Source of the DNA: an uncultured Paludibaculum sp.
Lineage (GTDB): Bacteria > Acidobacteriota > Terriglobia > Bryobacterales > Bryobacteraceae
NCBI RefSeq assembly: GCF_963665245.1
Contig: NZ_OY762269.1
Span: 1,673,501-1,737,500 of the forward strand
Reading direction: 5' to 3'
DNA length: 64,000 nt
In this document: one piece after another, positions 17,246 to 26,952 of the stretch
How positions within the stretch are numbered: position 1 is the first letter of the stretch
Layout: each line of letters opens with the position of its first letter
Notes under the pieces: model-generated
Seen by the model: the letters and a program-made list of their open reading frames with translations, nothing else
What the model was told of the DNA's origin: nothing
Databases searched by the model: none
Made by a program: the position numbers and the translations under genes

Positions 17246-17984
17246 CGCAGTCAGCTCGGGAATGATCAGACATCCCTTAGTAACTAAAGCCCTCAATTCC
17301 GCGGCTAGTCCCCCTCACAGGTCAAGAACTCGGAAGTCGCCCCTCCCGTACGACAGGATCACTCCGAGCCGAACTCGAAGCGGCGTTGCGCCCGCCGTTG
17401 GAAGCGTGCCTTCCGGCATTTGCGAATCGGTGGCGACCGACATCGACGTGGCCAGGGGTGGTGAGCCCTCCCATCGTCTCGACTGGTTGCTGCCCTCGAA
17501 CGCGCGGACAAAGCGCAAGAATCGGTTCCAACCTGCAGAGGAGTGCTATGTTCCGCAGGGACACCCCCCCCAATGGCGCGGTGCATCGACCTGGAGTGAG
17601 GCCCTATCGGAAACCCTCTGGCAACGAATCGGCCGCCACCGTCAGTGAAGGTCGAGGGAAAGGTTCCCGGCTGAAGGCGTGCGTGCTCGCCTCCGGCCTG
17701 CCCGGACGCCATGTGAATGGATAAAGTGCTGCGTGGGCTTTACCTCGAGCGAACGGAGATCCTCCCGCGTACTCCTAACGCGCCAACAGACGAACGCCCT
17801 CGCTCAGTTTGGCGCGTGACGTCGTAAGCGGTTCCCCGGCCCCAGATCACCGCTGACAGGAGGCAACCCGATTCTCCCCGACCCGCATCTGAAAGGCTTT
17901 CCCCCCTTTACGGGTGGCCCCGAATCGACCCTCTGTCTGAAATGTGCAACGACGCTCGAAGATTCGAGCAAAAGAACGTCGAGA
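17246..17984. other. Gene-free stretch between the accessory island and the EPS flippase
   Basis: About 740 bp with no ORF that resembles a known protein on either strand and no RNA gene recognised. Composition is mixed, and base use becomes AT-richer from about 17.95 kb onward, where the variable EPS genes begin. It may hold the promoter of the flippase gene, but no convincing elements were found. Confidence 0.4.
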
Positions 17985-19277
17985 ATGACCGAACTACTGC
18001 TTCGTCTCCCATTTCTAAGATTTGACAGTAACGTCAGGCGAAGTGTTGGGCATAACGCCATCGCTAACATAGCGATTCAAGCCTTGACGATTGTTGCCAG
18101 CGTAATAGTATCCAGACACCTCGGGCCCGCAGGTCGCGGCGAACTCGCCGCGATCCAGATACTCGCGATGCAGTTGTGCTCTTTGGGGACCTTGGGCCTC
18201 CCCTCGGCTTGCATCTATTACGCAGCCAAACTAGAGAATCGCGCTGAATCGGTATTTGGGACCACCTGGATAAGTCTTGGGATCCTCGCTGGACCTGTCT
18301 GGCTGATCGGATGGTTTCTGCTTCCCGTTCTTTTGGGGCCAACCAAGAACCACCTCATCGGGCCAGCGCGGCTCTTCCTGCTACTGGTACCAATTCAGTT
18401 CTTAGGGAATTTGCCATACTATTATCTTCAAGGCGTGAAGGCGTTTAGGGACTGGAATCTGGTTCGTCTACAGTTTCCTATTCTCTGGTTGATAGCAATC
18501 GCATGGCTGTATCTGCAGCGGGAACTGACTCCATCCCGCTTAGCGGTTGCGTATCTGTACGTCATGACAGCGCACTGCGCAACGTGGATGATCGTCGTTT
18601 GGCGCCGAAAGACGCGCCCGTTCACTGTAGACCGTCACTTAATCCCTCCACTCGCAAAATATGCTCTACCGTCAATACTGTCTGTTCTGCCCAACGAACT
18701 GAATGTACGACTTGATCAGCTGCTGATGGCCTCGATGCTCCCGTCGTCGGATCTCGGGTACTACGCAATCGCAGTGACGGCAAGCGGAGCGGGCTGGCCT
18801 CTCTTCAAGGCAATCGCTCAGACAATGCTGCCAGTCCTCGCTTCCGAAACAAACGTGGAAAAACGGCAGGCCATGTTCCGAAGTGCAATAAAAAAGACAA
18901 TAGTACTCTCCGTTGTTGTATGTAGCCTCATGACAATTGGAGTTCCCATTTTGTTGTTAGTGTTCTTTGGAGACGGGTTTAAATCGAGCATTCCGATGGC
19001 CGTCATCTTGGTGTGGGCAGCAGCGATCACTAACGTGAATACAGTGTTTGCCGATGGATTCAGAGGAAGGCATCGTCCATCCGTACCACTCTTGGCAGAG
19101 ATAAGCGGCCTATTGGTGACAATTCCAGGGCTAATATTTGCACTGCCTCGTTGGCACGGGATAGGTGCGGCCGCGGTTTCGTTTGCGAGTTACGCTGCGA
19201 CAGCACTAGTTTATGGTGCGCTATCTGGCTCCTTATGGCGGGAGGCTAAGAATAATGATGGCAATGGAAAAGCATGA
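17985..19277 (+). CDS. Oligosaccharide flippase, Wzx/MOP superfamily
   Basis: 430 aa, very hydrophobic with about 12 predicted membrane segments. The N-terminus 'IANIAIQALTIVASVIVSRHLGPAGRGELA' is typical of polysaccharide_synt MOP flippases (the 'LGpxgfG' motif). It moves the undecaprenyl-linked repeat unit across the inner membrane before polymerisation. Its end overlaps the polymerase start by 23 bp. Codon use is AT-richer than in the flanking efflux, fcl and chemotaxis genes, in line with horizontal acquisition of the variable EPS region. Confidence 0.87.
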   Translation: MTELLLRLPFLRFDSNVRRSVGHNAIANIAIQALTIVASVIVSRHLGPAGRGELAAIQILAMQLCSLGTLGLPSACIYYAAKLENRAESVFGTTWISLGILAGPVWLIGWFLLPVLLGPTKNHLIGPARLFLLLVPIQFLGNLPYYYLQGVKAFRDWNLVRLQFPILWLIAIAWLYLQRELTPSRLAVAYLYVMTAHCATWMIVVWRRKTRPFTVDRHLIPPLAKYALPSILSVLPNELNVRLDQLLMASMLPSSDLGYYAIAVTASGAGWPLFKAIAQTMLPVLASETNVEKRQAMFRSAIKKTIVLSVVVCSLMTIGVPILLLVFFGDGFKSSIPMAVILVWAAAITNVNTVFADGFRGRHRPSVPLLAEISGLLVTIPGLIFALPRWHGIGAAAVSFASYAATALVYGALSGSLWREAKNNDGNGKA

Positions 19278-20691
19278 CACCTGGCCGCGTTCGACAGACC
19301 GCTCAGAAAAAAAGGCCATAATAATTGTCTGCATCCTAATGACCCTGATCGCAATCGAGGGCCCCATACGCGCCCTCCTTCCGTCACAGCCGCTCATTGC
19401 TATGAGTATCAAGGATGCCGTGTTGAGTGGATTATATTGCTATGTCTTTGCAGCTTTTCCAGCAAGACGGAGTGGGAAGTTTGATTCGTGGCTGATTGGT
19501 TTAATCGTCGTTTTCGCGTCGCTGGTGTGCGTATATTCATATAATGTCTTCTTTGTTGACAAGCTTACTCCACTAATCGGTATTCGATCCTACATCTTCT
19601 ATCTACCGATGGTCGTGGTGGGATTTAGACTGGCGTGCTCATCAAGAGCGCTGCTAATCTTGAAAGTTGGGTCGATTCTTCTGTACATGATGTTCATCGT
19701 GACGGTGTATCAGGTGTCAACAGGGGCCGTGGGATACGGAGATGAGTTGGCCATGTACAGGAACAACGTTGACGGATCAATGGTAATGACCGCAACGTCA
19801 ACACTCTACGGCGGGCGGCTGGCGCCGTATGCGGCGTTTTGGACCGTGATCTCCATCGCGCAGCTAGCCTACATGGCCAAGGGGACCTCTGCTGTTCAAA
19901 AGCTGCACTGGATCTTATGCCTCATGATGAGCGTATTTATGCTGCTCGTCGGCACGAATAGAACGGCAGTCATGGCTGTTATCATATGTTGTGTGTACAT
20001 GGGTTGGAAAAATAAAAAAATCCTGCTGCCGCTCGTTGCTTTGTCCGTCGTGACTGTATTCGCTAGTCTGCTGCTGATTGCACTTGGTGACAGCGATTTT
20101 GCCAAAGAGTATATCGGCGCGCAACTGACCTTTGTGTCCGGCCTTACAAAGTTTACGCCGGACGACGCCTCAGATCTTCACGCAAATCGGTGGGGCGTAG
20201 CGGGTACCGGACTAATCTCCGCCTTGTCTGAAGCCGAAGATGAAATCGGCTGGTTCGGGATCGGAAATGGAACCCGCGCGCCTGGAATATCCAGGGTGAC
20301 GGATGCTGGCTACGTTCATCTCCGCGTTGATACAGTAATGGATGCAAATCAGGAAAGTGGATGGGTGAGGCTGTTTGTCGAGCTTGGTGTGCTAGGCATC
20401 GCTCTGTTCACGGCTATTCTTGTCAGAATGGGGAAGCTTTCCTCTCTGAGCTTCGCGCGGCATCCTGACGAACTGAGTATACTCGGTATCCCAGCACTTG
20501 TGATATATATATGCCTGTTTCATAAACATCTCGGATTTGGCTACGATCCAATGATGCAAATATATGCCTTTCTTTTGGCCGGACTCAGTATTGGGCGTGC
20601 GAGGAATCGGGTCCGGGAGCACCTTCACTTCAGGGCGGCTAGGCCGATCGGAGAAGTTAGGCGGCATTCGCTGGTCCGCTGCGATCACTAG
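19255..20691 (+). CDS. O-antigen/EPS polymerase-like membrane protein (Wzy/ligase fold)
   Basis: 478 aa from the ATG at 19255, which has a GGAGG site 9 bp upstream; an earlier in-frame start at 19213 is deeper in the flippase gene. It has roughly 10-12 membrane segments, with a large loop (about residues 285-380) containing 'NRWGVAGTGLISALSE' and 'FGIGNGTRAPG', followed by 'QESGWVRLFVELGVLGIALF', which resembles the conserved periplasmic loop of Wzy_C/O-antigen ligase proteins. It likely polymerises the repeat unit delivered by the adjacent flippase. Wzy proteins diverge strongly, so the assignment rests on topology, loop and position. Confidence 0.72.
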   Translation: MMAMEKHDTWPRSTDRSEKKAIIIVCILMTLIAIEGPIRALLPSQPLIAMSIKDAVLSGLYCYVFAAFPARRSGKFDSWLIGLIVVFASLVCVYSYNVFFVDKLTPLIGIRSYIFYLPMVVVGFRLACSSRALLILKVGSILLYMMFIVTVYQVSTGAVGYGDELAMYRNNVDGSMVMTATSTLYGGRLAPYAAFWTVISIAQLAYMAKGTSAVQKLHWILCLMMSVFMLLVGTNRTAVMAVIICCVYMGWKNKKILLPLVALSVVTVFASLLLIALGDSDFAKEYIGAQLTFVSGLTKFTPDDASDLHANRWGVAGTGLISALSEAEDEIGWFGIGNGTRAPGISRVTDAGYVHLRVDTVMDANQESGWVRLFVELGVLGIALFTAILVRMGKLSSLSFARHPDELSILGIPALVIYICLFHKHLGFGYDPMMQIYAFLLAGLSIGRARNRVREHLHFRAARPIGEVRRHSLVRCDH

Positions 20692-20811
20692 ACGGCCAAT
20701 CGTTGAACCTGTCTGCGACGTAGGTTCGTGCCGTAGCTGCAAAGCGTCCGTGACTCAGCGGACGTGGGGAGCTCACTCGGTATGATCGTCAAAAATATTG
20801 CAGGATAATAG

Positions 20812-21495
20812 ATGAAAACAACAATAGTCAGAATCCTCAAGAAATCGCCGCTGCTTATTGCCGCAGTTCGTTCGATTCGTCAGCGAGCTGTGGCCCGCGG
20901 GTTCGAGTCCGGTAAGTATTGGGAGTCGCGATACCGCAACGGCGAAACGTCGGGGGGCGGCTCATATGGTGAGCTGGCCGCATTTAAAGCCAGTGTCATT
21001 AATGAGTTCATCGTGCAAAACAAGATTCGGCGAATTTTTGAATTGGGTTGCGGAGACGGAAATCAGCTCGCTCTTCTCGCGGTGCCTGACTATGTTGGGT
21101 TTGACGTGTCCCGGACCGCAATCGAGAGATGCAAGCGTCGGTTCTTGGGCGATTCAACAAAAAACTTCATTTTACTGGAGCAGGGTGAAGCCGACAGAGG
21201 TGTCGGAAGATGCGATCTGATGCTCTCGTTGGACGTTCTCTATCATTTGACCGAAGACGATGTCTACGATAAATACATGCGTACCGTGTTTGCGCTGTCC
21301 AAGCGATACGTTATGATATATTCCGATGATCGTGATGATTCTGAGATAGCAGAAAAAGTAGTTCATGTGCGTCACCGCCGCTTTACCGCTTGGATTGCAG
21401 CCTACTGTCCTGAGTGGGTCTTGAAGCAGAAGATAAATAACCAGTTTCCAGAACAATCGTGGTGCGACTTTTGGATATTTGAAAAACGACAATGA
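20812..21495 (+). CDS. SAM-dependent methyltransferase
   Basis: 227 aa. Class I Rossmann methyltransferase: motif I 'IFELGCGDGNQLALL' (about residues 74-88), the acidic end of beta2 in 'YVGFDVSRTAIE', and motif IV-like 'CDLMLSLDVLYHLTEDD'. Its place among glycosyltransferases suggests methylation of a sugar in the EPS repeat, or capping of a chain. The end overlaps the next start (ATGA). An AGGATAATAG sequence before the ATG serves as a ribosome site. Confidence 0.82.
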   Translation: MKTTIVRILKKSPLLIAAVRSIRQRAVARGFESGKYWESRYRNGETSGGGSYGELAAFKASVINEFIVQNKIRRIFELGCGDGNQLALLAVPDYVGFDVSRTAIERCKRRFLGDSTKNFILLEQGEADRGVGRCDLMLSLDVLYHLTEDDVYDKYMRTVFALSKRYVMIYSDDRDDSEIAEKVVHVRHRRFTAWIAAYCPEWVLKQKINNQFPEQSWCDFWIFEKRQ

Positions 21496-22727
21496 GCCGA
21501 TCAGTTAAGATCCTGTCAAACATCTATCCGTGGTATCTTCCTCGTCGAAACAGAGAGCTGAGAACAAATGTTGATATCTGCGCGATTGAGCGATACGATA
21601 TCGACATTAAGGTCGAAGTAGTTCGAAGTCTCAGGTCCGCGCTAATTGGGAACACGTCATGGGCGGTGCAGTATGGCCTCGGGTACTTAGGTGTGGCAAA
21701 GTGCTACGAAGAATCCTACATAGCACGAGTTGCAATCGGGACGAACTGGATACCCGCTGGCTATGTGAAGCGAGTAAAGCCAGATCTCCTATTTTGCCAC
21801 GAATATATACCGCTAAACGCGGAGCGGCTTCAGTGTCCAATTTTCTACGAGACCGCGGTTGGTGAGCGGCAGGTTTTGAAAAATTACCGACCTGGGTGGG
21901 ATGAAGATAAAATCGACAGGCGATACAGCGCGGACTGGAGGTTTCTGGACTGGTGTGCACAAAGATCGGCTTGCGTGAATGTTCGGGAGCCAGAGGGCGC
22001 CCGATTGGCCGCGACGAGGTTGCCTGACCACAGAGATAAATTTGTTGCGATTCCGCCGCTGCTAACTTATGTCGAGCCGTTGGACTACGCGGCAGTAGTG
22101 GAAAAACAACAAGCTGAAAAAGTAGACCTCGTATTTGTCGGAAATCAGGCAAGACGGAAAGGCCTCCCGATCTTGGTGCGAGCCATGAAAGAATTGCCGA
22201 CAAAAATAAGAGAGAGAGTGCGTTTGGTCGTGGTTAGTCAATTTCTCGATGGCCCTGTGGTCGAGGTGGCCGACGTGGCCGAAGTCTGCCAGGGTGGACG
22301 AATCGAGATGTCTGAGCTATTCTCAAAGAGCGAAAAACAAGGACCGCTAACATTTAAAGAGATAGAAGTTCTCCTTCGGAAAAGCCAAATATTTATACTG
22401 CCCACGAGTGCAGATACATTCGGATATGTGTTCATCGAGGCAATGGCCGCCGGTTGTGCTATAGTCGGACCGAATAAAGGCCCGCAACGATATATCCTGG
22501 ATGATGGGAACGCCGGTGTGATGTGCGACGTCACAAATGTACGAGAATTAGCTGGCGCCATCGAGCATCTCGTCATCGACAGGCAGTTCCGGGCGAGAAT
22601 CGCTGAAAATGGGTATCGGCGATTTCTCTCGACCTTTCACCATTCCGTAGTTGGGAAACAATACGCCACAGAGTTTCGAAACATTGCAGAAAAATGGAAC
22701 GGTCGAATGATGGCGAGCGGCAGATGA
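21492..22727 (+). CDS. Glycosyltransferase, GT-B fold, family 4-like
   Basis: 411 aa. The C-terminal half shows the GT4 pattern: 'VDLVFVGNQARRKGLPILVR' (about 210-230) and the donor-binding 'ILPTSADTFGYVFIEAMAAG' (about 300-320), where the E-x7-E-like motif is represented by 'DTFGYVFIEAMA'. The N-terminal acceptor domain is divergent. It probably adds one sugar to the lipid-linked repeat. It is translationally coupled to the methyltransferase by a 4-bp overlap. Confidence 0.82.
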   Translation: MSRSVKILSNIYPWYLPRRNRELRTNVDICAIERYDIDIKVEVVRSLRSALIGNTSWAVQYGLGYLGVAKCYEESYIARVAIGTNWIPAGYVKRVKPDLLFCHEYIPLNAERLQCPIFYETAVGERQVLKNYRPGWDEDKIDRRYSADWRFLDWCAQRSACVNVREPEGARLAATRLPDHRDKFVAIPPLLTYVEPLDYAAVVEKQQAEKVDLVFVGNQARRKGLPILVRAMKELPTKIRERVRLVVVSQFLDGPVVEVADVAEVCQGGRIEMSELFSKSEKQGPLTFKEIEVLLRKSQIFILPTSADTFGYVFIEAMAAGCAIVGPNKGPQRYILDDGNAGVMCDVTNVRELAGAIEHLVIDRQFRARIAENGYRRFLSTFHHSVVGKQYATEFRNIAEKWNGRMMASGR

Positions 22728-22755
22728 CACGGGTGCGGTGAGAGAGGGGTAGAGG

Positions 22756-23907
22756 GTGATACGGATTCTGCACACGATCGGGTCGCTTGAGCGCGGAGGG
22801 ATACAGCAGTGGATTCGGAACATCGTGGTCGCCTCCAAAGATCGAGGTCTTCATCACGCGATCCTTATCCGGAAGCAAGCGGCCGGGGAGGACGGGGACG
22901 AGATCGAGCGGGATGGTGGCCAAGTTCATGACGACTACACCGGAGGCGGGTTGTTGATGTGCGTCGCGGGTGCGATGAGGAATATCCGCCCGAGTCTCGT
23001 CGACGTTGTCCACTGTCACGGTGAGCACTATTCGACAGCGATCTACGCGGCGGTCGGGAGGTGGCGTGGAGTGCCTATTGTTGCCCACGCACACAACGTT
23101 CGACCCCCGTCGAGAACGGCACTGAACAAGCTTTACGATGCAATCGTCACGCACGTGACGTGCCGATTCGCGACGGAACTGTTGGCCACCAGCGAAGAAG
23201 CAGGTGCAGCGATGTTTGGCCGGGTCTGGAAGGAGAGAAGGAAAGGAGCACGAGTCCTGCACTGTGGCATTCGAACGCCAGTGATCAATGATTTGGCCCG
23301 GAAGGCAACACGAGAAGAGTTAGGTATTCCGGCGTCGGCGCGTGTAATGGGTGCCGTCGGCCGACTAACTAGGGCTAAGAACATCGGACGCCTACTCGAG
23401 ATCTGTGCCGAAATGAGAAGAGACGAAAGAAACGTCTATGTGCTAGTGGTTGGCGACGGTCCTCTACGGGAAGGCCTATCGCTACAGGCGGTTCGATTGG
23501 GAATCGAAGATAAGGTTCGATTCGTCGGTGCACAGAAGGATGTTGCTCCCTATTATTCTGCTATGGATGTTTTGGTAATGCCATCAATCAATGAAGGATG
23601 GGGGCTATCCGCCATCGAGGCGCAGTGCGCAGGAGTACCAGCGGTTGTAAGCACGGCCCTTCCGGTAGGAGTCATACTGTCACCGATATCGACGAAGCGT
23701 CTGGATGTATGTGAGAAAGATCGTGTATGGATTGACAGCATAGTCGAATGTGATAGATACGGAAGAGAAGAAATCGCGAGTACCGCACGCAAAGCTGCAT
23801 CAGATCGCGGCTTGCTAATCGAGACAAGTATTGCGTTACTGGAAGCGGCGTACCGTGCGATGTTATGCAAAGCGCCTGCGGTAGGAGGTGAGGCGTGCAA
23901 CAACTGA
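22756..23907 (+). CDS. Glycosyltransferase, family 4
   Basis: 383 aa from a GTG start with an AGAGGG ribosome site. The N-terminus 'IRILHTIGSLERGGIQQWIR' is the standard GT4 opening. 'VMGAVGRLTRAKNIGRLLEI' and 'VLVMPSINEGWGLSAIEAQC' (donor-site E-x7-E region) mark the C-terminal Rossmann domain. It acts in EPS repeat assembly. Its 3' end overlaps the possible GTG start of the next glycosyltransferase gene. Confidence 0.87.
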   Translation: MIRILHTIGSLERGGIQQWIRNIVVASKDRGLHHAILIRKQAAGEDGDEIERDGGQVHDDYTGGGLLMCVAGAMRNIRPSLVDVVHCHGEHYSTAIYAAVGRWRGVPIVAHAHNVRPPSRTALNKLYDAIVTHVTCRFATELLATSEEAGAAMFGRVWKERRKGARVLHCGIRTPVINDLARKATREELGIPASARVMGAVGRLTRAKNIGRLLEICAEMRRDERNVYVLVVGDGPLREGLSLQAVRLGIEDKVRFVGAQKDVAPYYSAMDVLVMPSINEGWGLSAIEAQCAGVPAVVSTALPVGVILSPISTKRLDVCEKDRVWIDSIVECDRYGREEIASTARKAASDRGLLIETSIALLEAAYRAMLCKAPAVGGEACNN

Positions 23908-25120
23908 TCGATGTAACGCCGTTCAGGTAGATGTGGCTGTTGCTATGGATGAACATACTGAAGAACGAAGGCCCCTAAGAATCCTGCATGTTCTGGGATC
24001 GCTCGACTTTAAGACAGGCGGGCCGCTGAGAACGACTGTTGAACTTGCAGAGCAGACGGCGAAGCTGGGACTAAGGCATGAGATCCTCGGTTTTCGTTGT
24101 GACCAGACCGCCGAGATTGACGGGAAGGCGGCGATAGTTAACTCCGTCCGCCAGAGTGCGATTCGGTCGCTCGGGTATTCTCGGGATGTCAGTACGTGGC
24201 TGGAGGACAATATTAGTAGATTCGACGGCGCGATACTCCATACTTCCTGGCTCAATATTACTTATCAAGCCGCTCGGGTGTTTACGAAGTATCGAAAGCC
24301 GTATGTGTACTTCCCTCACGGGATGCTTGACGTGTGGTGCGTGTATAGGCAGGGCTGGTTAAAAGCAGCGAAGAAACTATTGTACTGGAAAGTGATTGAG
24401 GAGAGGATTTCCGATAATGCTGCTGCGATCTTTTTCACCACGGAGCGCGAAAAGGTATTGTCGGCCAAGGCGCTGAGGATTAGGAACGAGCGAAAGTGGG
24501 TCGTGCCATATGCCGTATCGCCGGAGCGACGGGGATGCGGTCTAGAGGTGGAGGAGCTGCAAGGCCGCGCAGCGAAGAAGTACGTATTGTTCTTGGGAAG
24601 AATCCATCCTAAGAAGAATTGCGAATTTCTAATACGTGCATGGTTGATGGCTCAGTCTGGTAGTGAGGAGTATTCGTTAGTGTTGGCAGGTCCGGCCGAC
24701 GCCGAGTATTTAGCGGAACTGAAAGAGCTGGTGCGTATGAAAGGTGGGAGAACCGTCGAGTTTGTCGATGCCGTATTCGGCGAGGAGAAGAGGCGGTTAT
24801 TGGCAAACGCATCGTGGTTTGTCTTGCCATCGCTCCAGGAAAACTTCGGCGTGGCCGTGTTGGAAGCGATTCTTGCCGGAGTGCCTGTCGCAATCTCAGA
24901 TCAGGTCTATATAGGAGATTTGCTTCATCCCGACAGCGTGATACTTCCCTTGGAGATGGATAAGTGGCGGAAGTTCTTTGAGAACGCCATATATGACGAG
25001 GGTCTTCGAGCGCGAATTATTGAGCGTGATCGCAAAGAAGTAATGCCCCGATTCGACATTGGTGTTGTGGCACAACAATATGCGCGGATACTATGTGAGA
25101 TCTTCGCGCCCAGACGGTGA
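23888..25120 (+). CDS. Glycosyltransferase, family 4
   Basis: 410 aa from the GTG at 23888; the ATG at 23945 ('MDEHTEERRPLRILHVLGSL') is an equally plausible start because the AGGAGG at 23881-23887 sits too close to the GTG. The family-4 opening 'LRILHVLGSLDFKTGGPLRT' is followed by 'YVYFPHGMLDVWCVYRQGWL' (acceptor domain), 'VLFLGRIHPKKNCEFLIRAW' and 'FVLPSLQENFGVAVLEAILA' (donor domain with E-x7-E). It belongs to the EPS assembly set. Confidence 0.87.
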   Translation: MRRATTDRCNAVQVDVAVAMDEHTEERRPLRILHVLGSLDFKTGGPLRTTVELAEQTAKLGLRHEILGFRCDQTAEIDGKAAIVNSVRQSAIRSLGYSRDVSTWLEDNISRFDGAILHTSWLNITYQAARVFTKYRKPYVYFPHGMLDVWCVYRQGWLKAAKKLLYWKVIEERISDNAAAIFFTTEREKVLSAKALRIRNERKWVVPYAVSPERRGCGLEVEELQGRAAKKYVLFLGRIHPKKNCEFLIRAWLMAQSGSEEYSLVLAGPADAEYLAELKELVRMKGGRTVEFVDAVFGEEKRRLLANASWFVLPSLQENFGVAVLEAILAGVPVAISDQVYIGDLLHPDSVILPLEMDKWRKFFENAIYDEGLRARIIERDRKEVMPRFDIGVVAQQYARILCEIFAPRR

Positions 25121-25188
25121 GGTGCGAAACCAACCGGCAAGACCTGATGCGACTCTCACCAAGGCAAAAGGAGAAAAGTGGAGCATGA

Positions 25189-26319
25189 ATGAAAGTTAGG
25201 CGAAGTCAAGCGAGAGTAACCATTATTACGGGAGCGTTCTTGCCCCTCCCGCCCGGCCCTGGAGGGGCCGTGGAAAAGATGTGGTGTCGTCTGGCGGAGG
25301 AGTTCGCATGTCGTGGCTGGGCCGTCAAGATGGTGTCGGCGAGAGATGTGAGTGACCCTCCTCTGCCAATGGATAATGGGGTCAAACATTCCACAATCCC
25401 GCGATTTCGACGCCGGGGAATGTTAGTGAACGTAGTGTGCGATCTTATCTACAGCCTAAGGGCTGCTCGATTAGCCGAGAGAGGGGAAGTCGTCATTACA
25501 AATACTCTGTGGCTTCCGGCGCTGCTGGCAATAAGGGGATTTGGGCGTGAAGTAATAGTAGATGTTCAGAGAATGCCCAAGGGACAATTGAGAGTCTATC
25601 GTCGCTCTAGCTTCCGGGCAAATACGATTGCTGTAGAAAAGGCAATTTTGAACGAGCTGCCGGGACGAGCGCGGCAGATTACCGTTATTCCGAATCCTAT
25701 CGATGCCAAGACGTTTACGCCATCTGTCGGCAATCCCGGCAACGGATCAACTACCGTTATTTATGCTGGGAGGGTACACCCTGAAAAGGGGATTCACTTG
25801 CTTGTGCATGCATTTCAAAAGATACGATGTGTACATACTAATTGGCGACTTGTAGTAGTTGGACCGACGGAAAGTGAACACGGGGGCGGAGGCAACAAGT
25901 ACGTCGAGGAGCTTAAGCGGCTGGGGGAGTCAAATATTGAGTTTGTTGGCGCTATATGGGACCCGTCATTGTTGGCGAAAACACTAAGAAGTGGCTCAAT
26001 TTTCTGCTACCCGTCGTTGGCGGAGCGAGGTGAGACATTTGGAGTAGCGGTAGCCGAAGCGATGGCATGCGGCCTTATCCCGGTGGTATCCGATTTGGAG
26101 TGTTTTAGAGACTTCATCAGGGATGGAGTGACAGGATTTGTCTTTGACCACCGCCGAGATGACGCGGTGGACCAGCTCGCACAGACGCTCGTTCGGGCGG
26201 CGGTGCAAGGCGAGAGCGGTGACGCCATGCGCGATGCCGCGATACGGCAGGCTCGAGAATTGGATTATGGAATAATTGCCGGCAGGTTTGTTAACTGGAT
26301 GTCTATGTTGGATCAGTGA
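25189..26319 (+). CDS. Glycosyltransferase, family 4
   Basis: 376 aa. 'VTIITGAFLPLPPGPGGAVE' opens the N-terminal domain; 'VIYAGRVHPEKGIHLLVHAF' and 'CYPSLAERGETFGVAVAEAM' mark the GT4 donor domain. A ribosome site AAAAGGAG lies upstream. A short out-of-frame ATG at 25185 reads only four codons before a stop inside the start region, which could slightly reduce initiation. The gene follows the previous glycosyltransferase by about 70 bp. Confidence 0.87.
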   Translation: MKVRRSQARVTIITGAFLPLPPGPGGAVEKMWCRLAEEFACRGWAVKMVSARDVSDPPLPMDNGVKHSTIPRFRRRGMLVNVVCDLIYSLRAARLAERGEVVITNTLWLPALLAIRGFGREVIVDVQRMPKGQLRVYRRSSFRANTIAVEKAILNELPGRARQITVIPNPIDAKTFTPSVGNPGNGSTTVIYAGRVHPEKGIHLLVHAFQKIRCVHTNWRLVVVGPTESEHGGGGNKYVEELKRLGESNIEFVGAIWDPSLLAKTLRSGSIFCYPSLAERGETFGVAVAEAMACGLIPVVSDLECFRDFIRDGVTGFVFDHRRDDAVDQLAQTLVRAAVQGESGDAMRDAAIRQARELDYGIIAGRFVNWMSMLDQ

Positions 26320-26324
26320 AATAG

Positions 26325-26903
26325 ATGAGAAGTGTTTTACTCAATCGGACGGTACATGACCAGAGCGATGCGTATAGCTCCCCGTGGTCCTGGCGGATCC
26401 ATCTGCGCAAGTTGATGTGGAAAGTGACATGGAACGTGGCGTGCAGGATGAGTCCGAAGATGATGTCGGGGTGGAGGGTGTTGGTCCTGAGGATGTTTGG
26501 GTGTCGAGTCAACGGAAGACCGTTCGTAAGTTCGTCGACATGTATTGAGATGCCCTGGAATCTGATCCTTGAGGACCGAAGCTGCCTCGGGAGTGCGGTG
26601 CGAGTGTATAATTTGGGACCAATTGTTCTCGAGGCCGATTGTACGATCGCGCAGGAGGCATATCTGTGCACAGGAACACATCAGTTTGACTCTCCGAGGC
26701 GTGAATTAGTCACGGCCGGAATTCGTGTAGGAAGACGGGCCTTTGTTGGTGCCCGAGCGTTTGTCTGCCCTGGGGTCGATATTGGTGAGGAGGCCATTGT
26801 GGGAGCGTGTGCTGTAGTTACGAAGGATGTAAGAGCTGGGAGCGTGGTCGCCGGCAATCCGGCGCGGGAGATCAAGAGACGCATTGGCGGCGAGGATCGG
26901 TGA
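26325..26903 (+). CDS. Left-handed beta-helix acetyltransferase, WcaF-like
   Basis: 192 aa. The C-terminal half (about 85-185) shows hexapeptide repeats of the left-handed beta-helix, e.g. 'IVLEADCTIAQEAYLCTGTH' and 'IRVGRRAFVGARAFVCPGVD', then 'IGEEAIVGACAVVTKDV' and the typical closing 'VVAGNPAREIKRR'. The His in 'CTGTHQFDSP' matches the position of the catalytic His in the xenobiotic/WcaF acetyltransferase group. It likely O-acetylates a sugar of the EPS. It overlaps the GT2 ORF by 20 bp if that gene starts at 26884, but not if it starts at 26953. Confidence 0.87.
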   Translation: MRSVLLNRTVHDQSDAYSSPWSWRIHLRKLMWKVTWNVACRMSPKMMSGWRVLVLRMFGCRVNGRPFVSSSTCIEMPWNLILEDRSCLGSAVRVYNLGPIVLEADCTIAQEAYLCTGTHQFDSPRRELVTAGIRVGRRAFVGARAFVCPGVDIGEEAIVGACAVVTKDVRAGSVVAGNPAREIKRRIGGEDR

Positions 26904-26952
26904 ATGGGTCAATATTAGTTCCAAGCCAGGGAGGCCTAGTGCAGGAGCGAAG